From a bacterium (GTDB taxonomy: Bacteria > Patescibacteriota > Minisyncoccia > Phycocordibacterales > Phycocordibacteraceae): DNA of 52,862 nucleotides. A program made the position numbers and the translations under genes. Location of the stretch: positions 1-52,862 of the forward strand of contig JAHFML010000003.1 in assembly GCA_023269085.1 (NCBI GenBank), read 5' to 3'. Numbering within the stretch: the stretch's first letter is position 1; every line of letters starts with the position of its first letter. Under the pieces are notes generated by a model. The model was not told the DNA's origin. It searched no databases and saw only the letters and a program-made list of their open reading frames with translations. This document shows, one piece after another, positions 19,183-30,956 of this stretch.

Positions 19183-19827
19183 ATGAAATCGCTCTATCGT
19201 ATTTCCGCGGTGGCCTTCACCGCACTTGTTCTCTCAGCCCTCACGGGCTGTGCCGGTATCGAGTACATCCCGGCGCTTATGGCAGCTAGTCCAACGGTAC
19301 CGATGGCCACATCACCAGATCCGAGCTTCGGGTCGGGCCTCATTGCGCTCGCCGATAAGGCGGCGGGATATCTGGCCAAGCTTGGGTCCGGCGGTGACAC
19401 CTCGGACGCACCCAAGTCGGAAACGTCGTCACAAACACCGACGCAGGTTGCAGAGGACGGACTCCGTCATTGCCCCGCTCCTCTGGCTACCGTTGCGATT
19501 ACGGCCGACAGTGAGTTGTACGAAGGGAACGGTCCCAAGGACAACTTCAGGAGACTGGCAGTCGAAACGGGTTGTATCTCGATAGGTTCTCCGTCGGGAT
19601 CCGTTCCAACTGTGTACGCGTCGGTTTCGGAGAACCAACCGATGTGGACAATGCGGTTGGAGTACACGGTTGAGTACTCAGCGACGATTGCCGGCCGTAC
19701 TGTGAACGCAACAGGCAAAGCCTCGGGATCTGGCTCGGCCTATGCTTCCTCTGCCAAGAGGGCCGCGGAACAAGCTTTCGCGCGTTTCGTGAACAAGTTG
19801 CAACAGAGTCCTGTCGCCAAGAGATGA
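19183..19827 (+). CDS. putative lipoprotein
   Basis: Signal peptide with lipobox LSALTGC; strong RBS ctaggaggtcacc. Confidence 0.7.
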   Translation: MKSLYRISAVAFTALVLSALTGCAGIEYIPALMAASPTVPMATSPDPSFGSGLIALADKAAGYLAKLGSGGDTSDAPKSETSSQTPTQVAEDGLRHCPAPLATVAITADSELYEGNGPKDNFRRLAVETGCISIGSPSGSVPTVYASVSENQPMWTMRLEYTVEYSATIAGRTVNATGKASGSGSAYASSAKRAAEQAFARFVNKLQQSPVAKR

Positions 19828-19840
19828 CCTTTTCCGTTTC

Positions 19841-19876
19841 TCAACCACCCCCAGCATTGCGTCTGGGGGTTTACTT
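19841..19876 (+). terminator. Terminator aaccacccccagcattgcgtctgggggtttactttt
   Basis: CCCCCAG/CTGGGGG stem then T-rich. Confidence 0.7.
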
Positions 19877-19936
19877 TTATACATGCTGTGCAAAACATAG
19901 TATTGGCAGTGGCGGGTGTTATACTTATCTATAAAT

Positions 19937-20983
19937 ATGAGCGGCGGCATCCACGAGAATTGGCGCGTCATCGTTGCGACGATACTATCCGTCGTCTTCA
20001 TCGTCGGCGCTTTTGTGCTTGCGCGCGGCGTCGAGTCGCCGCAGGTGGCGCAGGCCTCGACCGAGACCGAGATCTTGAAGGCGCTCGCGACGAAGGACGC
20101 CGACAAAGACGGTCTCTCTGACTGGGAGGAGTCGCTCTATGGCACCGACCCGCACACTGTCGACACCTTCCACCTCGGCATGACCGACGGCGAGGCGGTA
20201 CGTCGCGGCCTCATCGTCCCGAAGGCTATTACCGACGCGGCCATGGCGACCACGACAGCGAGCGGCGCGCTCGGCGACCCCTCGCTCCCGCCCGCGCCCG
20301 CAGACGGGAGCGTGACGGCAATGTTCGCCAAGAGCTTCTTCACCCTCTTCGCTATGGCGAAGGAGCAGAACGGTGGTGGCGATCTCTCAGAGGCCCAGAT
20401 GACCGACGTCATCAACAAGTCCATCAGCTCGGTATCCTCTTCTATCGCGCCGGCACCCGACTTCAAGAAGGCGGCAGAACTCTCTGTCGCTGGGGAGGGG
20501 CCAGACGCGCTCAAGAGCTTCGCGGCCGCGGCCGAGCTGGTCCTCTTCAAGAATAAGACCACCGCGACGACCAGCGAGCTCAACTACTTCAAATATGCGC
20601 TCATCGGTAATGATAAAGTCGCCTTCAAGCAGATGCTCTCTCTCGCGAAGGTCTATCGCGATTCGGCCGCAGGGCTCGCAGCTTTATCGGTACCTCGAGA
20701 AATGGCTTCGGCCGATCTCACGCTCATCAATGCACTCATGCACTTGAGCCAGTGCATCACGGATCTCACTCGCGTCGACAGCGACACAGTCGCGACTATT
20801 CTCGCGCTCCATGCCTACCCGAAGTACGCGACTAATCTCGGTGCGGCCTTTATTGCAGTACAAGATATCTACGCGACCGCGCGCATCATGCTCCCTGCGG
20901 GCACGCCGGGCGCTTCGTTTGTCGGCATGAATGCAAAGGTGACGGCTATCCGCGCGGCATCGTCGACCGCGGCCAAGAGATGA
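19937..20983 (+). CDS. membrane-anchored protein with calcium-binding-like repeat (DADKDGLSDWEESLYGTDP)
   Basis: N-terminal TM helix; TSP3-like DxDxDGLxDxxE motif. Confidence 0.65.
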   Translation: MSGGIHENWRVIVATILSVVFIVGAFVLARGVESPQVAQASTETEILKALATKDADKDGLSDWEESLYGTDPHTVDTFHLGMTDGEAVRRGLIVPKAITDAAMATTTASGALGDPSLPPAPADGSVTAMFAKSFFTLFAMAKEQNGGGDLSEAQMTDVINKSISSVSSSIAPAPDFKKAAELSVAGEGPDALKSFAAAAELVLFKNKTTATTSELNYFKYALIGNDKVAFKQMLSLAKVYRDSAAGLAALSVPREMASADLTLINALMHLSQCITDLTRVDSDTVATILALHAYPKYATNLGAAFIAVQDIYATARIMLPAGTPGASFVGMNAKVTAIRAASSTAAKR

Positions 20984-20984
20984 T

Positions 20985-22961
20985 ATGAGCACCCGCCTCT
21001 TCAAGCCCCTCGTCGCTACCCTGCTCATGGTTGCGTTCGTCGTGCCGGGAGTATTCTTCGTGGCACCACCAAAAGTACAGGCCGGCATTGCAGCAACACT
21101 TGTAGGTGATGCTACATGGCAAAGCTTCACATCAGCTACGAAAAATACGATTACCGCTATTGAGACCACCCTTACCGAGATAAACACGGCACTGATTGAA
21201 TACGCGACATTTGCACAATATATCAATACCTATATCCTTGAGCCGCTTGCATTCGTCATGTCAGGGAAGTTGATGAAAGCACTTACTGCCGCGACCATCG
21301 CCTTCGTTATCGGGAGGGCGAATGGCACCGGCATACCGCAGTTCGCAGTTGATGTGCAGAAGTCTATTCAGACCATCCAAGACAGTAAAGAGTTGAATAT
21401 CTTAAAGCAGATGCAAGACCCAAACTCGCCATGGTCGACCTCAATGCGGAAGTCCTTGAGTAAGGACTATCTGAAGAAGTCTTCGCTCAAAGGCTTCTGG
21501 GCGTCGAACATGTGCACGCTCGCGCAGTCTTCGCCCACCTATACGCCAAGGTACCTCGACGGCGACTGGCAGGCGGGCGGCATCGCCGCGTGGATATCAC
21601 TCACCACACAAGTGCAGAATAACCCCTATCTTACCTATCGGAGCATCAAGGAGCAGTCGAATAGCGTGCTCGGCCCCGGCGTCGGCGGCGCCTCGGGCGA
21701 GCGCCTCGCCGCGCTCGGCTGGGGGAGCGGCTATATGTCATGGTGCGGGAAAGTGGATACGTCGGCAGACAACGTCTCGAATGACACGGCGCATGCGTGT
21801 CTCACCGATTCTGGGGGCGATGGATATTTGGTGGGCACCGATTGTATAGCTTTCAATACGTCCTGTAGCGACTCGAATGGAAATCTTGGTAGAATGACGG
21901 CTAACGGGTGTAAGGCTAATGTAGAAGCTACTAATTTCGTCAATACGAAGGGTGTCAACCCGGGCGACCCATGTATCAATGAGGATGGTACATCTGGCGT
22001 TACTAAGACCCCCGGCTCGACTATCAAGGCGACTCTCGACAAAGTGCTTGGCGGCCAGCAAGACCAGGTCGTCCGCATGGGTAATATCGGTCCGCAGATT
22101 AATGGTATCCTCGGCAGCATCGCGACTATCATGAAGACGGTTCTATTCGCTCAACAGATCTTGGGCGGTAACGACGCTGATTCGTCAGGCGGCCTCCTCG
22201 GGGCTGGCTCAACGGCGCCGGGCCGCTCGACCTCACTGCTCGACGCGTATGCGAACTCCTCGACGCTTGGGGTCACGGGTGCTGGTGTCATGAAGAGTGC
22301 CGCAACGGCGCCTATCTCGGGCGATGAAATGACAAAGCGTATCACAAATTATCTCGCGTCATGGAATACGATAAAGATCAATGCGAATATCGCTGCCTCC
22401 TCGACCGTCGCGCTCTCGCAGTTCTGTGTCGCCGCGGCAAATACATCTGCGCTCAGTATATGGAACGCACAGCATGCGGAAACGACCTTCGGCCAGATCC
22501 CCGTAGCGACGCCTGCAGACCTCGCCGCCATTCACTCGCCCTTCATCGACGGAGCGCGAGATCAGGCGCAGGTGGCGCAGGACACCTATCTGAATCAGAT
22601 TTATCCAATCTTAAATCAGGTCAAGGTGGCATCCTCGACCGCCGCCACGGCGACGGCAATGGTGAAGAAGGTCCAGAGCGAGTTGGCCACGACGGGGAGT
22701 ACTGACCAGAGCGTCGCCGCAACGAATACGGCCTACCTCGCGGATGTCCAGACACTCAGCACGATGTCGCCGACTGATAGGGATGTGGTGACGGTGCAAT
22801 TCGACGCACAATCGACCGGCGCCGCACAGGCGAGCCCGGCAGAGTCGCTCACGGTCTCGGGCGGCACGACGATCGATCGGATGAACCTCATCACCGCGAA
22901 CGCGGCGGCGCTGAAGACCAGCGTCTGTACCGAGAAGCCAGTCTTGAACTTCGGCGGATAA
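20985..22961 (+). CDS. secreted/membrane protein, part of a T4SS-like cluster
   Basis: Signal peptide; immediately upstream of the TrbL/VirB6-like gene. Confidence 0.5.
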   Translation: MSTRLFKPLVATLLMVAFVVPGVFFVAPPKVQAGIAATLVGDATWQSFTSATKNTITAIETTLTEINTALIEYATFAQYINTYILEPLAFVMSGKLMKALTAATIAFVIGRANGTGIPQFAVDVQKSIQTIQDSKELNILKQMQDPNSPWSTSMRKSLSKDYLKKSSLKGFWASNMCTLAQSSPTYTPRYLDGDWQAGGIAAWISLTTQVQNNPYLTYRSIKEQSNSVLGPGVGGASGERLAALGWGSGYMSWCGKVDTSADNVSNDTAHACLTDSGGDGYLVGTDCIAFNTSCSDSNGNLGRMTANGCKANVEATNFVNTKGVNPGDPCINEDGTSGVTKTPGSTIKATLDKVLGGQQDQVVRMGNIGPQINGILGSIATIMKTVLFAQQILGGNDADSSGGLLGAGSTAPGRSTSLLDAYANSSTLGVTGAGVMKSAATAPISGDEMTKRITNYLASWNTIKINANIAASSTVALSQFCVAAANTSALSIWNAQHAETTFGQIPVATPADLAAIHSPFIDGARDQAQVAQDTYLNQIYPILNQVKVASSTAATATAMVKKVQSELATTGSTDQSVAATNTAYLADVQTLSTMSPTDRDVVTVQFDAQSTGAAQASPAESLTVSGGTTIDRMNLITANAAALKTSVCTEKPVLNFGG

Positions 22962-22965
22962 TGTT

Positions 22966-25335
22966 ATGAAAAAATTCCTTACCATAAGCATCTTCTCGCT
23001 TCTCGTCGCGCTCACCGCGCCGCATGCGGCGTTTGCCGACACAACTTCTTGTTTATTTGATACAGACTGCGGGGCTGGCGGTAAATGCGACACGAGTACG
23101 GGCTATTGTGCCACAGGGTCAACAGCTGGAGATACAATCGGTGCGTCGTGTAGTGACATGAACGGCAATAATGGGACGATGACATCGACCGGCTGTGTCG
23201 CGAACACTAAGGATCCGAGCTATGTAGCTTCGCCGGGCGCGAGCGCGGCCGCCGCGAAGATGCCGGGCGACCCTGTTAAACCAGACCCGAACGAGGGCTA
23301 CAACTCGGCCATGCAATACATCATGATGCTCTTCGCGTGGATCCTCGCTATCGCGGCGATCACGCTCGACTACACGGTCTACTATACCGTCATCGTCATG
23401 GGCGACTATGTGAGCAAGCTCTCAGCGGTCGGCACCACCTGGCGCATCCTCCGCGACATCAGCAATATCGCGCTCATATTCGGCTTCCTCGCGGTGGGCA
23501 TCACGACCATCCTCAAGGTCGACTGGTATGGCGGCGGCAAGAAGATGCTCCCGATGCTCTTCCTCGCGGCCATCTTTCTCAATTTCTCGCTCTTCTTCGC
23601 CGAGGCGGTCATCGATGTCGGCAATCTCTTCGCGACGCAATTCTATACGCAGATCAACGGCGGCGTTATACCCTCCGCAGCGAGTCTCGCTTCGACCAAC
23701 ACCGCCAACGAAGTTATTTCGAATAAAATAATGTCCCAGCTCGGGCTCCAGACGCTCTATGGCGATACGCGGAAGGAGAAGAGCGAACTCTTCAACGGGA
23801 CGTATCCCTCGCTCGTCGGCTTCATGGGCATCCTGCTCTTCATCGTCACTGCCTTCGTGATGTTCTCGCTCTCCTTCATCCTCATCGGTCGCTTCATCAC
23901 GCTCATATTCCTCATCATCTTGGCGCCAATCGGCTTCGCTGGCCTCGCGGTGCCGATGTTGCGAGATAGGGCGAGCCAGTGGTGGCATGCACTCTTCGCG
24001 CAGACGATCACCGCGCCTATCCTGCTCCTCATGCTCTATGTCGCGCTCGCGGTTATCACCGACGTGAACTTCATGACCGGCTTCGGTACGAATTCGGCGA
24101 ACACGATCGGCGCGTGGACGAGCCTTGCCGGCACCGTCCCCAAGGTAACGCACTTCGCGGGCGTGATGCTGCCCTTCTTGGTCGCGATGGGGCTCCTCAT
24201 GGCGATTACCATGCAAGCCAAGAACATGGGCGCGGTTGGCGCCGCCCTCGCGACCAAGACCGCCGGTAAGCTCACCTTCGGCGCAACGGCGTGGGGGATG
24301 CAGAAGACGGTTGGCTTCGGATCGCACTATGCCGCGCGGGCTATACGCACGAGCGGTATCGGTGGCACGAGGACAGGGCGGGTCTTGGCGAACACCTTTG
24401 ATAAGGGGGCGAAGGCGAGTTTCGACATTCGCGCGACCAAGGCGCTCAGTGGCTTGCCAGGTGGCGGGATCAATGCGGGCGAAGCGTCGAAGGGCGGCTA
24501 CGATGGTGCGCGTGAGGCAAATATCAAGAAGCACGAAGCATACGCAACATCGATCGACGAAGCATACAAGGAGCGCGGCCCGAAGGCGTGGAATGACCGT
24601 TTTAATAAGGATGTGAAAGATGAAAAGAAGAAGTTAGAAGAAGCAAAAGAGGCGCAAAGAAAAGCAGAGACGGCACATAATGAAGCTGTTGCAGCGTATG
24701 ACGAGGAGAAAAAGAAGCATGACGCTAATCATGATGCTCTCGCCGACGAGAAGAAAAAAGCTGAAGATAAAGAAAAACAGCACAAGGACAAGCTTGATCT
24801 TCTTGAAGAAGAAGAAAAGACGCGGATCAAATTCCAAACGAAAAATTCTCCAGAAGAACAGCGCCAGCTCGATACAGCTCGCCAAGAGCACAAGGCGAGT
24901 CAAGAGACTCTTGCTGCGGTGAGCGGAAATCTCGCAAGCGCCGCGAAAAGTCTCGGAGACGCACAAAAAGCAAAAGAAGGCACCGAGAAAGCGAAGAAAA
25001 CGACAGAAGAAGTACTAAAGGTCGTGGCACAAGCCCCAGAGGAGAGAGTAAAGAAAGAAAAGAATGCTAGAAAAGAGGCCTACGCGAGCAACATTGACAC
25101 CGGGTTCCTCGAGAACGCACCGATGTGGGGTGTGAACCTTGGGCTCTATGGCTCTGGTGGCTCGGTCGCGGCAAGAAAGATACTCGCTAGTATGAAAGAA
25201 AAGACCGACGCACAAAAAATTGAGGACATGATGAAGAAGCTCGGAAAAGCTGCAACAGAAGCAGAAACAAAAGCCAAAACAGAGAGCGCGCCAAAAGAAG
25301 AGAAGCCGGCAGAACACGCGCCGACCGTCGCCTGA
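22966..25335 (+). CDS. TrbL/VirB6-like polytopic membrane protein with C-terminal coiled coil
   Basis: Multiple TM segments (e.g. LIGRFITLIFLIILAPIGFAGLAVP) then a long Lys/Glu/Ala-rich coiled coil. Confidence 0.6.
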   Translation: MKKFLTISIFSLLVALTAPHAAFADTTSCLFDTDCGAGGKCDTSTGYCATGSTAGDTIGASCSDMNGNNGTMTSTGCVANTKDPSYVASPGASAAAAKMPGDPVKPDPNEGYNSAMQYIMMLFAWILAIAAITLDYTVYYTVIVMGDYVSKLSAVGTTWRILRDISNIALIFGFLAVGITTILKVDWYGGGKKMLPMLFLAAIFLNFSLFFAEAVIDVGNLFATQFYTQINGGVIPSAASLASTNTANEVISNKIMSQLGLQTLYGDTRKEKSELFNGTYPSLVGFMGILLFIVTAFVMFSLSFILIGRFITLIFLIILAPIGFAGLAVPMLRDRASQWWHALFAQTITAPILLLMLYVALAVITDVNFMTGFGTNSANTIGAWTSLAGTVPKVTHFAGVMLPFLVAMGLLMAITMQAKNMGAVGAALATKTAGKLTFGATAWGMQKTVGFGSHYAARAIRTSGIGGTRTGRVLANTFDKGAKASFDIRATKALSGLPGGGINAGEASKGGYDGAREANIKKHEAYATSIDEAYKERGPKAWNDRFNKDVKDEKKKLEEAKEAQRKAETAHNEAVAAYDEEKKKHDANHDALADEKKKAEDKEKQHKDKLDLLEEEEKTRIKFQTKNSPEEQRQLDTARQEHKASQETLAAVSGNLASAAKSLGDAQKAKEGTEKAKKTTEEVLKVVAQAPEERVKKEKNARKEAYASNIDTGFLENAPMWGVNLGLYGSGGSVAARKILASMKEKTDAQKIEDMMKKLGKAATEAETKAKTESAPKEEKPAEHAPTVA

Positions 25336-25355
25336 TTAGTACTAGGAAATAAAGT

Positions 25356-25913
25356 ATGGAACCAACTACCCAAAACGAACCGACCCTTGATGAGAGCCTC
25401 GCACAGGTGATGCAGACCTTGCCGCCAGTTATTCGAAAATATCTCGCAGAAGAGAGATACACGCCGATCGCAAGGGAGCTGATGGCGAAGTATCAACTCC
25501 GGCTCGATCAGGGCGGCATCCTTGAGCGCGAGATCATGCTCCTCCTCATGGGCATCGAGACGCCCGACGAATTCATGAAGGCGCTCGGCAACGAGGCGCA
25601 CTTGAGCGCCGATACCGTGAAGCGTGTCACGAACGACGTGAATGAGATGATCTTCATCCCGCTCCGCGCTAAGGAGGAGCGACAGGGCATGATGCCTGCT
25701 CCCGAGCCAGTCGCACCATCCCCGATCGTATCGGCTCCTACACCGCGCCCCACGATAACCATTAGTGGCGCTGAGCCGGCCCCCGCCCCCGAGATGCCTG
25801 CTCCTGAGCCGGAGGGAGTGCCTATGCTCGCTCCTGCCCCCGCACTCGTCATTTCCTATCAGCGCGACCCCTATCGCGAAGCGGTCGAAGACGAGCCGGT
25901 CGACGAGGTGTAG
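25356..25913 (+). CDS. hypothetical protein with Pro/Ala-rich C-terminus
   Basis: ORF in the same transcription direction as the cluster. Confidence 0.6.
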   Translation: MEPTTQNEPTLDESLAQVMQTLPPVIRKYLAEERYTPIARELMAKYQLRLDQGGILEREIMLLLMGIETPDEFMKALGNEAHLSADTVKRVTNDVNEMIFIPLRAKEERQGMMPAPEPVAPSPIVSAPTPRPTITISGAEPAPAPEMPAPEPEGVPMLAPAPALVISYQRDPYREAVEDEPVDEV

Positions 25914-25925
25914 AGCGCAAAAAAG

Positions 25926-25954
25926 TTGCGTTTATTGCGCCCTTCCTCTATAGT
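25926..25954 (+). promoter_or_regulatory. rpsL promoter: TTGCGT-17-TATAGT
   Basis: Good -35/-10 with 17-bp spacer. Confidence 0.55.
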
Positions 25955-25972
25955 GTCTTTGACCCACTCGCC

Positions 25973-25988
25973 TGCCTGCCGGCAGGCA
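25973..25988. repeat. Palindrome TGCCTGCCGGCAGGCA
   Basis: Perfect palindrome; extended copy at 48917-48936. Confidence 0.8.
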
Positions 25989-26007
25989 CGGGGTCTTCTT
26001 TTACTAC

Positions 26008-26415
26008 ATGTCCACCATCAATCAGCTCACCCGCAAGGGGCGTAAGGCGAAGCCGTCGAAGACGAGCGTGCCTGCGCTCGCGCGCGGCTTCAACGCGCTG
26101 CAGAACCGCCCGACCTTCTACGCATCGCCCTTCAAGCGCGGCGTCTGCACCAAGGTGACGACCAAGACCCCGAGAAAGCCGAACTCCGCTATCCGCAAGA
26201 TCGCTCGCGTCCGCCTTACCAACGGCATGGAGGTCACTGCCTACATCCCGGCCGAAGGGCACAACCTGCAGGAGCACTCGGTCGTCCTCCTGCGCGGCGG
26301 CCGCGTCAAGGATATCGGTGTGCAGTACACTATCGTGCGCGGCAAGCTCGACGCGACGGGCGTCGACAAGCGCCGGAAGAGCCGCTCGCGCTACGGTGCC
26401 AAGAAGCCTAAATAA
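26008..26415 (+). CDS. rpsL: 30S ribosomal protein S12
   Basis: [11 protein letters not shown]...[28 protein letters not shown]. Confidence 0.97.
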   Translation: MSTINQLTRKGRKAKPSKTSVPALARGFNALQNRPTFYASPFKRGVCTKVTTKTPRKPNSAIRKIARVRLTNGMEVTAYIPAEGHNLQEHSVVLLRGGRVKDIGVQYTIVRGKLDATGVDKRRKSRSRYGAKKPK

Positions 26416-26423
26416 TTTTCATC

Positions 26424-26897
26424 ATGCGACGACCACTTAAAAAGCAGCGAACATGGCGACCGGACTTGAAGTACGGCTCGGAGACGCTTACCCGCTTCAT
26501 CAACGCCGTCATGTGGGACGGGAAGAAGGACACGGCCCGTGCGGTCGTCTATGAGGCGCTCGAGAGAATCGAGAAGGACGGTGCCGAGGGTGTGGGCGCG
26601 CTTGAGACCTTCGAGACGGCACTGCGCAATGCGTCGCCTCTCATGGAGGTCCGCTCGCGCCGCATCGGCGGTGCGAACTATCAGGTCCCGCGCGAAGTCC
26701 CGCAGAACCGCCGCTTGGCGCTCTCCTTCCGTTGGATCATCAACGCCGCTCGTAATGGCAAGGGCAAGCCGATGTCCGAGAAGCTCGCCACCGAGCTCCT
26801 CCTCGCCGCCAAGAACGAGGGTGCCGCGATCAAGAAGAAGGACGACATGCACCGCATGGCCGACTCGAACAAGGCCTTTGCCCATTTCGCGTGGTAA
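26424..26897 (+). CDS. rpsG: 30S ribosomal protein S7
   Basis: GSETLTRFINAVMWDGKKDTARAVVYEAL...VRSRRIGGANYQVPREV. Confidence 0.97.
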   Translation: MRRPLKKQRTWRPDLKYGSETLTRFINAVMWDGKKDTARAVVYEALERIEKDGAEGVGALETFETALRNASPLMEVRSRRIGGANYQVPREVPQNRRLALSFRWIINAARNGKGKPMSEKLATELLLAAKNEGAAIKKKDDMHRMADSNKAFAHFAW

Positions 26898-26956
26898 CTT
26901 TGCAATAGCAAAGTTATCTCGAGCGAAGTCGAGAGATTGGAGTTTTATGAAATCAA

Positions 26957-26986
26957 AAAGCCGGCGCATGCGCCGGCTTTTGTTAT
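26957..26986. terminator. Terminator aaaaagccggcgcatgcgccggctttt
   Basis: GC-rich perfect stem with T tail. Confidence 0.7.
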
Positions 26987-27000
26987 GGTGGGTGGAAAGG

Positions 27001-27357
27001 TCAAGTAACTTTGGCGTGCATGGCCAGTGCGCACCAGAGAACTTTCCCCAAGAGCCCCTCCTCTTCGAGGGAGTGTTCGTGAAGCTTTCCATCGACGAAT
27101 TCTTTGTCGCCGATAACTTGATAATCCATCGCTATCGGCCGTTTCCCATCTCTTTCAGATATAAGGACAGACAATGCGGCCTTCAATATGGCAATAGCAT
27201 CTTCCAAGCTCTCACGCGACCAATGAGCTGGGTCGGTTGTTTGGACAAAAAGGAAAAGTTGCCGGTCTGCTTCCTGTAGGAGCTGTTCCTTCTTCGGGTA
27301 TCTGCGCTGTAGTTCGCGCAGGGCGTCATAACCAAGATCTGTTCGAGCTCCATGCAT
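27001..27357 (-). CDS. hypothetical protein (118 aa) inserted between rpsG and fusA
   Basis: ORF opposite in strand to the str operon; start chosen at MHGARTDLG. Confidence 0.5.
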   Translation of the reverse strand: MHGARTDLGYDALRELQRRYPKKEQLLQEADRQLFLFVQTTDPAHWSRESLEDAIAILKAALSVLISERDGKRPIAMDYQVIGDKEFVDGKLHEHSLEEEGLLGKVLWCALAMHAKVT

Positions 27358-27535
27358 GGTGACTCCTCGTATAAAGAATGTTTCCGCTCGGATAGTACTC
27401 CTCTGCGCGGAGCTTTGCAATTCTGCTCGATTGGGCTATGCTGAAGGGAACGCCTCCTAGGCATGCTAAGCATGACTGGACGAGCGTCCGTAACCGGACG
27501 CTGTAGTCGGCGCTTTTTATTTTTATCCTTATTTT

Positions 27536-29683
<2,148 letters not shown>

Positions 29684-29695
29684 GAAAAAGAGTAA

Positions 29696-29733
29696 AGCAC
29701 GCGGCCGCCCCAAAGGGGCGGCCGCGTGCTTTC
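29696..29733. terminator. fusA terminator agcacgcggccgccccaaaggggcggccgcgtgcttt
   Basis: Long perfect stem; duplicated at 30832-30869. Confidence 0.8.
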
Positions 29734-29772
29734 TCATCGCCTATCCCCACCCTCCTCCTTTACCCCACCCTC

Positions 29773-29782
29773 GGGGGGGGGG
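29773..29782 (+). repeat. Poly-G tract (10 G) upstream of family copy 2
   Basis: TTTACC-ccaccctc-G10-TACGCT. Confidence 0.9.
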
Positions 29783-29820
29783 TACGCTACAGGTATATCC
29801 ACCGCGCATAACCCACACCC

Positions 29821-30546
29821 ATGAAAGAACTAACTCGTTCAACGCTCGTCACCATCGTCGCCTCTTCTCTCACCCTCCTCGCCTTCTACGCGATCAACGC
29901 TTCTGCACAATCAGCCTGGACTCCAGCTCCAGCTAACGCTCCCTCAGGCAACGTGGCAGGCCCCCTCACCACGGGCGCAACCGGTCAGAGCAAAGCCGGC
30001 AATCTCATGCTCAACACCGACGGCACCCTCGCCAACGGCCTCATCGTCGCGAATGGGAATGTGGGGATTGGGACAATAAACCCTGGTAGCAAGCTTGAGG
30101 TTGTTGATGGAACCCTTGAGGTTGTTGATGGAACCATCAGAAGTGATTTCGTTAATAATGCGCGTGGGAATACATTGACTCTTAACGGAGGGAAATCAAA
30201 TTTCCAAGTGTGGCATAATAGTGAGAAGTTTGTTAATTTGCTGAATACATCAGGGGATGGAAATGGTGCTGGATTTAAATTCCTTGATTACGACGGTAGT
30301 AGCGGCGGTGCATTGAACGTCGACACTTTGCCAGCGAGTATGGTCATAACGAATGCTGGTAAAGTCGGCATTGGGACGCCGAATCCAGCGGCTATGCTTG
30401 AGGTGAATGGAGAGTTCCGTCTCGGCGCCAATGCTAAAGCAGGAACGGTCTGTAACCTCGAAGGGAAAGTCTCTTTCGATTACAACTTGCATGCTCCCGT
30501 ATACTGCAACAATATCGGCGTGTGGACCGCTCTAGCCCATAATTAA
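29821..30546 (+). CDS. Secreted protein, conserved-N/variable-C family, copy 2
   Basis: Near-identical 5' module to copies 3 and 4; VGIGTxNPxxxLEVxG repeats. Confidence 0.85.
   Translation: MKELTRSTLVTIVASSLTLLAFYAINASAQSAWTPAPANAPSGNVAGPLTTGATGQSKAGNLMLNTDGTLANGLIVANGNVGIGTINPGSKLEVVDGTLEVVDGTIRSDFVNNARGNTLTLNGGKSNFQVWHNSEKFVNLLNTSGDGNGAGFKFLDYDGSSGGALNVDTLPASMVITNAGKVGIGTPNPAAMLEVNGEFRLGANAKAGTVCNLEGKVSFDYNLHAPVYCNNIGVWTALAHN
30094..30135 (+). repeat. Perfect tandem repeat 2 x 21 bp (cttgaggttgttgatggaacc)
   Basis: Encodes LEVVDGT LEVVDGT within copy 2. Confidence 0.95.
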
Positions 30547-30651
30547 CTGTTAGTGAAAGCACCCGCACAATCGGTGGTCGTGACGCGGAGCGCGCTGTGC
30601 ATACCTGGTTTGCACAAAACGCCCGGCAAGAGCTCGAAGACGATGAAATAG

Positions 30652-30819
30652 GTTGCTCGTGCTCTCGGTGAGAATGGCGTTGTCGACACAGAGTTTGCCG
30701 AGAAGCGGCTGGTAGAGATGGCGGGATACCGCAATCGTCTGGTCCACTTCTACGATGATATAACCGCGCGCGAGTTGTACCGTATCGTGGTGAATGATAT
30801 CATCGCGAGTAGGAAGTAA
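30652..30819 (+). pseudogene. HepT-like (DUF86) toxin C-terminal fragment fused to fusA-like 3' end
   Basis: LGENGVVDTEFAEKRLVEMAGYRNRLVHFYDDITARELYRIVVNDIIASRK*: RNxxVHxY HEPN motif. Confidence 0.7.
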
Positions 30820-30831
30820 GAAAAAGAGTAA

Positions 30832-30869
30832 AGCATGCGGCCGCCCCAAAGGGGCGGCCGCGTGCTTTC
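30832..30869. terminator. Duplicate of the fusA terminator
   Basis: One substitution relative to 29696-29733. Confidence 0.8.
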
Positions 30870-30908
30870 TCATCGCCTATCCCCACCCTCCTCCTTTACC
30901 TCCCCCTC

Positions 30909-30918
30909 GGGGGGGGGG
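30909..30918 (+). repeat. Poly-G tract (10 G) upstream of family copy 3
   Basis: TTTACC-tccccctc-G10-TACGCT. Confidence 0.9.
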
Positions 30919-30956
30919 TACGCTACAGGTATATCCACCGCGCATAACCCACACCC

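Noticed and set aside
23422-24534. 370-aa - strand ORF
   Set aside because: Antisense to the TrbL/VirB6-like gene; low-complexity Arg/Glu/His-rich shadow.
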